Shown here piece by piece: positions 1 to 6,496 of a DNA stretch of 12,122 nt (the first letter of the stretch is position 1; the number at the start of each line of letters is the position of its first letter). Source of the DNA: Ignavibacteria bacterium. GTDB lineage: Bacteria; Bacteroidota; Ignavibacteria; UBA10030; SZUA-254. The DNA is taken from positions 1-12,122 of the forward strand of contig VBOC01000252.1 of the NCBI GenBank assembly GCA_005877655.1, written 5' to 3'. Below the pieces are notes generated by a model. It was given only the letters and a program-made list of their open reading frames with translations, made no database searches and was not told the DNA's origin. The position numbers and the translations under genes were made by a program.

Positions 1-2
1 AG

Positions 3-1706
3 GTGATCATTGGCATTGTGCTGAGCATTGCCGTGTCCGCGCTCGAGGCTGTGCGGCCCTGGTTAACAAAACATGCTGTCGACGTCAACATTCGCGACCA
101 CGACGCGAACGGACTGCTCCTGACGGCGCTCTCATTTCTCGGCGTTCTTCTTCTCCGTTCGGTCGTCCAATACTGGAACGCCTACCTTACACAGTGGATC
201 GGTCAGAAGACCATCCTCGACCTCCGCATGCAGCTCTTTGAACACCTGCAGCGGCTTGGCTTGAAATTCTTCGACCGCAATCCCATCGGCAGATTGATCA
301 CCCGCGTAACGAACGACATCGAGGTCTTGAACGAGATGTTCTCCTCGGGAATTGTAATGGTGTTCAGCGATGTGTTTCTCATACTCGGAATCGTCTACTT
401 CATGTTCACGATGAGCTGGGAACTGGCGCTTGTCTCGCTGAGCGTCCTCCCCCTGCTCTTTTACGGAACATTTCTTTTCCGGAAGAAAGCCCGGGAGGCC
501 TACCGCGAAGTGCGGATCCAGCTCGCCCGGATCAACACGTTCATGCAGGAGCACATCACCGGCATGATCGTCGATCAGATTTTTAACCGTGAGAAGCGAT
601 CGTTTGAAAAGTTCTCGTCAATTAATGCCGCGCACCGGGACGCCAACATCAAGTCGATCTTCTACTATGCCCTCTTCTATCCGGGCGTCGAACTCATCGG
701 CGCGCTTTCAGTCGGCTTGATTATCTGGTACGCAGGCGTCGGCGCCCTCAAGGGCGGCATCACGATCGGCACGGTGATGGCGTTCCTTCAATTCAACGAG
801 ATGTTCTGGCGGCCGATCCGCGATCTCTCAGAAAAGTATAATATCATGCAGACGGCGATGGCCTCATCGGAGCGCGTCTTTAGACTGCTCGACGATGCGA
901 CGTTCATTCCCGATCCTGCTTCTCCCGTGCCGTTGATGGGCGTGCGAGGCGAGATAGAGTTCCGGCATGTCTGGTTTGCCTATATCGATGAAGAGTGGGT
1001 TCTGAAAGACGTCTCATTCACAATCGCTCCGGGAGAGACCGTTGCATTCGTGGGACACACCGGGGCAGGGAAAACGACGATCATCAACCTTTTGAGCCGG
1101 TTCTACGAATTTCAGCGCGGTGAAATCCTGATCGACGGCGTCGACATCCGGACCATCGCCAAGGAAGATCTCCGTAAGAATCTCGCGGTTGTGCTTCAGG
1201 ATGTTTTTCTCTTTTCGGGCGACATCAAGACGAATATCAATCTGGGGGAAGAATCGATTACCCTCGACCGCATCCGCGCCGCAGCGTCAATGGTCGGCGC
1301 AGACCGTTTCATCGAGTCCTTGCCGGGGCAATACAATGAAGAGGTCAAGGAACGCGGTGCAACTCTCTCGGTGGGGCAAAAACAATTGATTTCCTTCGCG
1401 CGAGCACTCGCCTTCAACCCGAAAATCCTCGTACTGGATGAGGCGACATCGAGCGTCGATACCGAGACCGAGATCCTGATTCAGCAAGCGATCCGCAACC
1501 TGCTTCAGGGCAGGACATCGATCGTGATCGCTCACCGCCTCTCCACGATTCAGCGCGCCCACAAGATCATTGTGCTGCACAAGGGAGAAATCCGTGAGAT
1601 CGGATCGCATCAGGAACTGCTGGCTATGGAAGGCATCTACTATAAGCTCTACAAACTTCAATACAAGGAGCAGGAACGCCGGGTGCTCGTGCCCAGAAAG
1701 GCCTAG
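3..1706 (+). CDS. ABC exporter half-transporter (MsbA/YheH-like), 5' truncated by window edge
   Basis: This is a fused membrane and ATPase subunit of a type IV (exporter-fold) ABC transporter, which flips or exports lipids, drugs or peptides using ATP. The visible 567 residues start inside transmembrane helix 1, so about 20-40 N-terminal residues lie upstream and the GTG at position 3 is not the true start. Hydrophobic helices follow at roughly residues 37-56, 115-135, 140-160, 220-248 and 255-275. The nucleotide-binding domain is complete: Walker A GHTGAGKT (351-358), Q-loop VLQD (397-400), signature LSVGQ (455-459), Walker B ILVLDE with catalytic Glu480, and H-loop His511. All catalytic residues are present, so it could work as a homodimer or as the active half of a heterodimer such as BmrCD; the upstream partner, if any, is outside the window. 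The substrate cannot be read from the sequence. A 15-nt gap separates it from the next gene. Confidence 0.95.
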   Translation: MIIGIVLSIAVSALEAVRPWLTKHAVDVNIRDHDANGLLLTALSFLGVLLLRSVVQYWNAYLTQWIGQKTILDLRMQLFEHLQRLGLKFFDRNPIGRLITRVTNDIEVLNEMFSSGIVMVFSDVFLILGIVYFMFTMSWELALVSLSVLPLLFYGTFLFRKKAREAYREVRIQLARINTFMQEHITGMIVDQIFNREKRSFEKFSSINAAHRDANIKSIFYYALFYPGVELIGALSVGLIIWYAGVGALKGGITIGTVMAFLQFNEMFWRPIRDLSEKYNIMQTAMASSERVFRLLDDATFIPDPASPVPLMGVRGEIEFRHVWFAYIDEEWVLKDVSFTIAPGETVAFVGHTGAGKTTIINLLSRFYEFQRGEILIDGVDIRTIAKEDLRKNLAVVLQDVFLFSGDIKTNINLGEESITLDRIRAAASMVGADRFIESLPGQYNEEVKERGATLSVGQKQLISFARALAFNPKILVLDEATSSVDTETEILIQQAIRNLLQGRTSIVIAHRLSTIQRAHKIIVLHKGEIREIGSHQELLAMEGIYYKLYKLQYKEQERRVLVPRKA

Positions 1707-1721
1707 CGTTAGCCGTTCAAA

Positions 1722-1934
1722 ATGACGAAACTTCTCAAAAAAGCTATCGCAGCAACCGAGAAACTCTCGGAAGCCGAGCAGGACACAATAGCAACGATGA
1801 TTCTCGAGGAGCTCGCAGATGACGAGCGCTGGGAACAATCTTTCGCACACTCGAAGAAGCAGCTCTCGATTCTTGCCAAGGAGGCTTTAGAAGAATCCAA
1901 GGCAGGCCGGACAAAGCCTCTATTGATGAAGTGA
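1722..1934 (+). CDS. Small acidic antitoxin-like protein without a toxin partner
   Basis: This 70-residue protein begins MTKLLKKAIAATEKLSEAEQ and ends with a GRTKPL tail. The pattern of an N-terminal helix, then LSEAEQDxIAxxILEEL, then WEQSFAHS, then LAKEALEE, then KxGxTxPL is the one seen in small antitoxin components of type II modules usually paired with RelE/ParE-like toxins. That assignment comes from recall of the family pattern and is moderate. No such toxin follows: the next 160 nt hold only hairpins and the promoter of the AbiEi gene. The ATG sits 15 nt after the ABC transporter stop with no clear Shine-Dalgarno sequence, so translation may be weak or coupled to the upstream gene. 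It is either an orphan antitoxin left after toxin loss or a stand-alone regulator. The reading frame is intact and the C-terminus looks about the normal length. Confidence 0.65.
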   Translation: MTKLLKKAIAATEKLSEAEQDTIATMILEELADDERWEQSFAHSKKQLSILAKEALEESKAGRTKPLLMK

Positions 1935-1951
1935 GCTGACTGAATCACCCC

Positions 1952-2001
1952 GTCGGGACGGATTCGTTCCGACTTGCCCCGAGCCATCGGGCTGTACGGG
2001 G
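1952..2001. repeat. Two adjacent hairpin-forming inverted repeats
   Basis: Hairpin 1 pairs GTCGGGA (1952-1958) with TTCCGAC (1967-1973), with one G-T wobble. Hairpin 2 pairs CCCCGAGCC (1977-1985) with GGCT (1990-1993) and CGGGG (1997-2001), with a small GTA bulge. Neither is followed by a T-tract, so they are poor intrinsic terminators. They may be a REP-like palindromic element or an mRNA 3'-end stabiliser after the antitoxin-like gene. Confidence 0.45.
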
Positions 2002-2040
2002 AGGGATCGGTTTCATGATTTTCTGCGCCATGGGATAGAG

Positions 2041-2093
2041 CTTGATTCTTTTCTTCTGCATGTTTATATTAAGTGCAGAAAATTAGAATCAAG
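2041..2093. promoter_or_regulatory. 20-bp inverted-repeat operator upstream of abiEi
   Basis: The left arm (2041-2060, starting CTTGATTCT and ending TTCTGCA) and the right arm (2074-2093, starting TGCAGAA and ending AGAATCAAG) are inverted copies matching at 17 of 20 positions. They are separated by 13 nt (2061-2073). The left arm covers the -35 box, the spacer contains the -10 box, and the right arm covers the expected transcription start. AbiEi-type antitoxins are known to repress their own promoter by binding inverted repeats through their winged-helix domain, so this is a good candidate operator for the gene that starts 4 nt downstream. Confidence 0.75.
2042..2070 (+). promoter_or_regulatory. 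Promoter of the abiE remnant operon
   Basis: TTGATT (2042-2047) and TATATT (2065-2070) are separated by exactly 17 bp. The predicted start is near 2077, giving a leader of about 20 nt before the GTG at 2098. Both boxes lie inside or between the arms of the inverted repeat, so a bound repressor would block RNA polymerase. Confidence 0.65.
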
Positions 2094-2097
2094 GGCT

Positions 2098-2691
2098 GTG
2101 GACGCTATCGTCAAATACCTCCAGGAACGCAAAGGATACGCTCGTATGAAAGACATGAAAGCGAGCGGTTTCCAGACACGCGATATCCAAAAGCTCGTCC
2201 AGGAGGGCCGTCTTATAAAGGTGAAATCCGGTCTCTACCGGCTCGCCGACATTCAACCAGGAGAGGCAAGCGGCATGGTGGAAATTTGTCTTGCGATGCC
2301 GAAAGCTGTCGTTTGTCTCTCTTCCGCACTTGCTTTTCATGACCTTACCACCTTCATCCCAACTGCCATCTCATTTGCAATCCCACGGACAGATAAACCG
2401 GTCAAATTGTCGCACCCGCCGAACGAACCCTTCTACTTTTCGAAAAATCAGTACACGTCAGGAATCGAGCATCACGAAAGCAAAGCCGGTCATATCCGGA
2501 TTTATGGTCCGGAAAAAACTGTTTGCGATCTTTTCCGCTTGCGTAACAGGCTCGGCGAAGATCTTGCTCTCGAGGGCCTTAAGGGGTATCTCAGACGCCG
2601 TAATCGGGATCTGAACCGACTCATGAGATTCGCGGATGTCTGTCGAGTCAAGGTGGTTGTCTCACAATACGTGAGGGCGATTGTCGGATGA
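2098..2691 (+). CDS. abiEi: AbiEi-family antitoxin (type IV TA, winged-helix autorepressor)
   Basis: This is a 197-residue protein of the AbiEi antitoxin family. The N-terminal part (about 3-50) is a winged helix-turn-helix: YLQERKGYARMKDMKASGF, then TRDIQKLVQEGRLIKVKSG, then YRL, where KxGxYRL forms the wing. The rest (about 60-197) is the antitoxin C-terminal domain, with IPRTDKP near 95-101 and YGPEKTVCDLFRLRNRLG near 136-153 followed by LALEGLKGYLRRR. In AbiE systems this protein represses the operon and neutralises the nucleotidyltransferase toxin AbiEii. The start is GTG; the frame lies directly behind a promoter and inverted-repeat operator. The stop overlaps the start of the toxin stump in ATGA (2688-2691), the usual abiEi-abiEii coupling. 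The gene looks intact although its toxin is lost. Family assignment is strong; actual regulation is inferred. Confidence 0.88.
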   Translation: MDAIVKYLQERKGYARMKDMKASGFQTRDIQKLVQEGRLIKVKSGLYRLADIQPGEASGMVEICLAMPKAVVCLSSALAFHDLTTFIPTAISFAIPRTDKPVKLSHPPNEPFYFSKNQYTSGIEHHESKAGHIRIYGPEKTVCDLFRLRNRLGEDLALEGLKGYLRRRNRDLNRLMRFADVCRVKVVVSQYVRAIVG

Positions 2692-2768
2692 AAGAAAAGC
2701 CAGCGAACATCCCGGCATCAGTGCTTGCGCGGCTTAAGAATATCGAAGTAACTGGTTCCGGACCTTAG
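2688..2768 (+). pseudogene. Truncated 5' remnant of AbiEii/AbiGii nucleotidyltransferase toxin
   Basis: A 26-codon frame starts at the ATG overlapping the abiEi stop and ends at TAG (2766-2768). Its first 18 or so residues, MKEKPANIPASVLARLKN, match the characteristic opening of AbiEii/AbiGii-family toxins (MK.KP.NI.ASV..RL.N). A full toxin of this family has roughly 250-300 residues, including the GG-DL nucleotidyltransferase motif, and none of that is present. After about residue 19 the sequence (IEVTGSGP) no longer resembles the family, so the breakpoint is probably near 2740. Translation would still start by coupling to abiEi and yield a short peptide. This is a toxin deletion that left an antitoxin-only locus. 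Confidence 0.8.
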
Positions 2769-2862
2769 AATGCATCTTCTGAGCGGGTACCCCCCGACGG
2801 AACATTCCGGGATATGGCGTCGTTCAAGAGGTGTGTCCGATGATTTCCAACTTTCCATACTG

Positions 2863-2868
2863 AAGGAG
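2863..2868 (+). promoter_or_regulatory. Ribosome binding site of the DUF4139 gene
   Basis: AAGGAG lies 6 nt before the ATG at 2875. This fixes the start there rather than at the upstream in-frame ATG at 2770, which would add 35 residues in front of a clear signal peptide. Confidence 0.85.
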
Positions 2869-2874
2869 TTTCGC

Positions 2875-4380
2875 ATGAAAAGCACCCCTTGGACCCTGAT
2901 CATCCTCGTTTTCGTGACTGGTTTTCCCGTTCTCGCCCAACGGAAATCGGGCGTTGCCGGCGACCGCACAAGCGTCGATCTCACGATTTATAACCAGAAT
3001 CTCTCGCTCATAAGGGAGGAACGGTCGGTCAACATCCCGAACGGATTGAGCCACATCGTAATCCCGGACATCCCGGCGACAATCGACGGCACGTCCCTTC
3101 ATTTTGTGAGTCAGACCGATCCTTTGTCTGTCGGTGTTCTGGAACAAAATTACCAATACGATCTCGTCAACCAGGGGAAATTGCTCGAGAAATACGTCGG
3201 CAAGAATGTTGAGTTTGTGCGATACAACGAGGAGACCAAGAAGGAGTATACTGTCACGGGCAAACTTCTTGCTGCGGGCCAATCTGGGGGCAAGGGGCCG
3301 GTCTTCGCAAACCCCAACTACCCCGCGATCAGCGGAATGATCGCGGAGATTAACGGAAAAATCGAAGTGGACCCAGTAGGCCGACTTGTCCTTCCAAATC
3401 TGCCGGAGGGGTTGATTCTGAAGCCCCAGCTCGAGTGGCTCGTGTCCAACAGCCACCCTGGTGACCACAAAGTGGAATTAAGCTATCTCGCAGGCGCGCT
3501 ATCGTGGAGCGCGGATTATGTCGCTGTGCTGGACAAGAGCGATGCAAATCTGGATTTAACCGGCTGGGTGACGCTGACAAACAATTCAGGAACAAATTTT
3601 AGAGATGCCGGATTGAAACTTGTTGCCGGCGACATCAATCGCGTGAGGGAGGGAATGGAAGACTATCGCGTAATGAACGGAATGGCGATGGCCAAAGCTG
3701 AAGCCCCTCAATTCAAGCAAACCGAGCTATTCGAGTACAAGTTGTACACACTTCAGCGCCGCACCGATCTCAACTCGAGTGAGACGAAGCAGCTTGAGCT
3801 TGTCTCCGGAAGAAATGTTTCTTCCAAGAAGGTTTTTATCTATGACGGCCTCTCCGATCAGTGGCGGGGATGGTACAACAACTATTCGTATCGCAACCAG
3901 GAAAGCTTCGGCCAGCAGTCGAATTCAAAGGTCGGCGTATTCATCACCTTCAAGAACGATGAAAAATCGGGCCTTGGGATTCCGCTCCCGAAGGGTAAGG
4001 TGCGTGTGTACAAGCGCGATGTGGACGGAAAAGAACAGTTCATCGGCGAGGATCAAATCGATCACACACCGAAGGATGAGGAACTGAAATTATACCTCGG
4101 CAACGCCTTCGATCTCGTCGGCGAAAGGGCTCAGAGCGATTTCAAGTCCTTAATTTCGGGGCACAGCATAGAAGAAACAATTCAGATCAAGGTCCGGAAT
4201 CATAAATCGGAATCGGTCACGGTTCAGGTGTACGAACACCCGTGGCGCTGGAATCAGTGGGAGATCACGAAGAGTAATGTCGAATGGACAAAGGTCGATC
4301 AGCGCACGATCAAATTTCCGGTGACGATCGGGAAGGATAGCGAAAAGGTAATCACGTACACGATTCGGTATTCATGGTAG
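2875..4380 (+). CDS. Exported DUF4139 domain-containing protein
   Basis: This is a 501-residue protein. Residues 1-21 form a signal peptide: MKST, a hydrophobic core WTLIILVFVTGFPV, and a signal peptidase I site LA-Q. It is therefore periplasmic or surface-exposed. The mature part begins with a beta-rich segment (VDLTIYNQNLSLIREERSV). From about residue 205 it carries the DUF4139 core, recognisable from LSWSADYVAVLD, then GWVTLTNNSG, LKLVAGDINRV, then VGVFITFKN, GIPLPKGKVRVY and a C-terminal EKVITYTIRY strand. The family is widespread in the FCB group; its role is unknown, and the domain is often assumed to mediate envelope or polysaccharide interactions. It is probably monocistronic: the gene upstream is a toxin stump and fbp is convergent 174 nt away. 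I see no convincing promoter in 2769-2862, so it may be transcribed from the abiE promoter. Confidence 0.9.
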   Translation: MKSTPWTLIILVFVTGFPVLAQRKSGVAGDRTSVDLTIYNQNLSLIREERSVNIPNGLSHIVIPDIPATIDGTSLHFVSQTDPLSVGVLEQNYQYDLVNQGKLLEKYVGKNVEFVRYNEETKKEYTVTGKLLAAGQSGGKGPVFANPNYPAISGMIAEINGKIEVDPVGRLVLPNLPEGLILKPQLEWLVSNSHPGDHKVELSYLAGALSWSADYVAVLDKSDANLDLTGWVTLTNNSGTNFRDAGLKLVAGDINRVREGMEDYRVMNGMAMAKAEAPQFKQTELFEYKLYTLQRRTDLNSSETKQLELVSGRNVSSKKVFIYDGLSDQWRGWYNNYSYRNQESFGQQSNSKVGVFITFKNDEKSGLGIPLPKGKVRVYKRDVDGKEQFIGEDQIDHTPKDEELKLYLGNAFDLVGERAQSDFKSLISGHSIEETIQIKVRNHKSESVTVQVYEHPWRWNQWEITKSNVEWTKVDQRTIKFPVTIGKDSEKVITYTIRYSW

Positions 4381-4554
4381 ACCTGCACCCGGCGGCCGGT
4401 TTGTCACAGGAACGACGTTGAATCGACCCATAGATGTTCCAGCGGCAGATCGTCCGGTGTGATAGTCTCTCCAGGTCGATCCCTTCCCCAGTCCCCCAAA
4501 TCCACTGGTCACCGGAACTCGGATTTCCCGGCCCGTCTCCCGATTTAACCGACT
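4381..4554. other. Convergent intergenic region between the DUF4139 gene and fbp
   Basis: Between the two 3' ends I find one short palindrome (CCGG CGG CCGG, 4389-4399) and no T-tract on either strand. There is no recognisable terminator, RNA or small gene. Short open frames here are extensions of fbp shadows. Confidence 0.5.
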
Positions 4555-5583
4555 CTACCGCTTCCCCTTCAGGAATTCCTCGCACAGCTTCACGTCCTCT
4601 TCGCTCCCGAGGAAGAACGGCGTGTGTTCGTGAAGCGCGGTGGGCTTTACGCGGAGGATACTCTGCTTCCCATCGCTCGACCGCCCGCCTGCCTGCTCGA
4701 TGATGAACGCGATGGGGTTGCACTCGTACATCAACCTCAGCTTTCCCTTGGGATTATTCAGGTCTCCAGGGTAGGCGAAGATCCCCCCGTAGAGCAGCGT
4801 CCGGTGTGAATCTCCCACCATTGTGCCGATGTAGCGCAATGAGTAGGGCCGGTCGCTCGCCTTGTCCTGCTCCTTGAGGAATTTAATATATCGCTGGACC
4901 GGGCCATCCCAGTTGCAAAAATTCCCCTCGTTGAGGCTGTAGATCTTTCCCTTTTTCGGGATCCGAATATTTTCATGCGACAGGAGAAATTCGCCGACGG
5001 TGGGATCAAGCGTGAACCCGTGCACGCCCTGTCCGGTCGAGTAGACGAACATCGTGCTGGAGCCGTAGATAATATATCCCGCAGCGACCTGCTTGTAGCC
5101 CGGCTGGAGGCAATCCTGGAGCGTGCCCTTTCCCGACTTCGACAGCCGGCGATAGACGCTGAAGATGGAGCCGATGGTAATGTTCGCGTCGATGTTCGAG
5201 GAGCCGTCCAGAGGATCGTAGAGAAGCACGTACTTTCCGTCCGGATACTGATCGGGAATGTGAAGGATGTCCTCATTTTCCTCGGATGCCATCACGCAAA
5301 GATGGCCGCCATGGTCCATCGCCTTATAGATCGTCTCATCGGCAAATTCATCAAGTTTCTTCACCACATCACCGCTCACGTTCATCCGGTCGGTGGCGCC
5401 GAGGATGTTCACGAGTCCGGCTTTGCAAACCTCGCGCCACACGAGCTTTGCGGCGAGCGAGAGATCGTGCAGGAGGCCGGAAAAATCTCCCGTCGCATTC
5501 GCGTATTGACGCTCCTGCTCGTTGATAAATCGTTCGAGCGTCATGAACTTTTTTGCTGCTGGGTCCTGGCCTGGCGTCTTCAT
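4555..5583 (-). CDS. fbp: Class I fructose-1,6-bisphosphatase
   Basis: This enzyme hydrolyses fructose 1,6-bisphosphate to fructose 6-phosphate, the committed step of gluconeogenesis, in the cytoplasm with Mg2+. The 342-residue protein has the class I signature: ATGDFSGLLHDLSLAAK (30-46), AGLVNILGATDRMNVSGD (55-72), LDEFADE (77-83), metal ligands in SEENED (100-105) and DPLDGSSN (123-130), the substrate-loop RYIGTMVGDSHRTLLYGGIF (250-269), and LMYECNP (284-290), whose Glu287 is the last metal ligand. Length matches the family. The start MKTPGQDP at 5583 is chosen because a promoter lies about 28 nt upstream; an alternative start MTLERF at 5544 aligns better with E. coli Fbp and cannot be excluded. 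No strong Shine-Dalgarno precedes either. It is divergent from etfBA. Confidence 0.95.
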   Translation of the reverse strand: MKTPGQDPAAKKFMTLERFINEQERQYANATGDFSGLLHDLSLAAKLVWREVCKAGLVNILGATDRMNVSGDVVKKLDEFADETIYKAMDHGGHLCVMASEENEDILHIPDQYPDGKYVLLYDPLDGSSNIDANITIGSIFSVYRRLSKSGKGTLQDCLQPGYKQVAAGYIIYGSSTMFVYSTGQGVHGFTLDPTVGEFLLSHENIRIPKKGKIYSLNEGNFCNWDGPVQRYIKFLKEQDKASDRPYSLRYIGTMVGDSHRTLLYGGIFAYPGDLNNPKGKLRLMYECNPIAFIIEQAGGRSSDGKQSILRVKPTALHEHTPFFLGSEEDVKLCEEFLKGKR

Positions 5584-5617
5584 TGTGATCGAGCGGGATG
5601 GAGAGAGCTGACGAAAA

Positions 5618-5646
5618 AATGTACCGATTTCCGGTTCGATTAGCAA
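5618..5646 (-). promoter_or_regulatory. Promoter of fbp
   Basis: On the minus strand, TTGCTA (5641-5646) and TACATT (5618-5623) are separated by 17 bp. The predicted start is near 5611, giving a leader of about 28 nt to the ATG at 5583. Confidence 0.55.
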
Positions 5647-5655
5647 GTAGAAATC

Positions 5656-5684
5656 TTGCGTTTTCACATCGGAGTGCCTATATT
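5656..5684 (+). promoter_or_regulatory. Promoter of etfBA-bfn
   Basis: TTGCGT (5656-5661) and TATATT (5679-5684) are separated by 17 bp, with an expected start near 5691 and a leader of about 59 nt. Its -35 box is only 9 bp from that of the divergent fbp promoter, so one regulator bound between them could affect both. Confidence 0.55.
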
Positions 5685-5749
5685 CGGGTTGAAAATGACA
5701 AGCTGACCGTTTTTCTGTGCGGTCGATCATCGACGGAGTGTAAAAGAAT

Positions 5750-6496
5750 ATGAAAATTGTAGTGTGTGTTAATCATGTCCCCGACACCGAGACAAGAGTG
5801 AAGGTTGCCTCAGACGGCCGTACGATCGACCCTGCGGGCGTAAACTACATGCTCAACCCCTACGATGAGTTCGCAATCGAAGCGGCGCTTCAGTTGAAGG
5901 AAAAATTTGGCGGCGAGACCATCGCGCTATCGCTCGGCACCGACACACACAAGGAAACCCTCCGCAAATCGCTGGCGATGGGAATCGACAAGGCAATTCT
6001 CCTCAAGGATAATTCCGTACGGGATTCCTATTCCGTCGCAACCGCGATAGCCGAAGAACTGCGCACGCAATCCGCGGATTGCATCCTGTTCGGCAAGCAA
6101 TCGATCGATTATTACAATGAGCAGGTGCCCGGACTGGTCGCGGAATTTCTGGGTCTTCCATCGGTTTCGGTTGTCGTCAAGATCGAACCTCGCGATGGAA
6201 CGGTCATCTGCGAACGCGAAATTGAAGGCGGCCATGAGGTCGTCGAGACGAAGTTTCCGCTCGTCATTGCGGCTCAAAAAGGATTGAACGAGCCGCGGTA
6301 TCCCTCCTTGAAAGGGATCATGTCGGCCAAATCGAAGCCCATCGAAGAGCGGATACCCAAGCCCGTTCCGCCAAAAGTGGAGACATTGGCGATGCACAAA
6401 CCCCCGCCGAAGCAGCCGGGGAAGATCGTCGGAACGGGAGCCGCCGCTGTACCCGAGCTCGTCAGACTCCTGCACGAAGAAGCCAAGGTCATTTGA
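5750..6496 (+). CDS. etfB: Electron transfer flavoprotein beta subunit
   Basis: EtfB pairs with EtfA to form the soluble flavoprotein that carries electrons from acyl-CoA and related dehydrogenases to the respiratory chain via ETF:quinone oxidoreductase. It binds AMP structurally. The 248-residue length is normal. Visible landmarks are MKIVVCVNHVPDTETRVKV (1-19), LNPYDEFAIEAAL (35-47), the nucleotide-site region LFGKQSIDYYNEQVPG (113-128), and the family signature around PLVIAAQKGLNEPRYPSLKG (170-189) followed by IMSAK, which includes the partner-recognition loop. A GGAG (5735-5738) precedes the ATG at 11 nt. The stop TGA shares one base with the etfA ATG (TGATG, 6494-6498), so the two are translationally coupled. 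Whether this ETF is of the simple or bifurcating kind is not decided by the sequence alone; no dehydrogenase or bcd-type gene is adjacent. Confidence 0.95.
   Translation: MKIVVCVNHVPDTETRVKVASDGRTIDPAGVNYMLNPYDEFAIEAALQLKEKFGGETIALSLGTDTHKETLRKSLAMGIDKAILLKDNSVRDSYSVATAIAEELRTQSADCILFGKQSIDYYNEQVPGLVAEFLGLPSVSVVVKIEPRDGTVICEREIEGGHEVVETKFPLVIAAQKGLNEPRYPSLKGIMSAKSKPIEERIPKPVPPKVETLAMHKPPPKQPGKIVGTGAAAVPELVRLLHEEAKVI

Noticed and set aside
1287..1850. 187-codon minus-strand open frame
   Set aside because: It lies antisense to the ABC transporter ATPase domain with all catalytic motifs, so it is a shadow frame.
2770..2874. Longer form of the DUF4139 protein starting at ATG 2770
   Set aside because: It would put 35 polar residues ahead of a clear signal peptide. 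The ATG at 2875 has an AAGGAG at ideal spacing, while 2770 has none.
4389..4399. CCGG-CGG-CCGG palindrome as terminator of the DUF4139 gene
   Set aside because: The stem is only 4 bp and no T-tract follows on either strand.
4975..5643. 222-codon plus-strand open frame
   Set aside because: It is antisense to fbp, whose complete catalytic motifs show which strand is coding.
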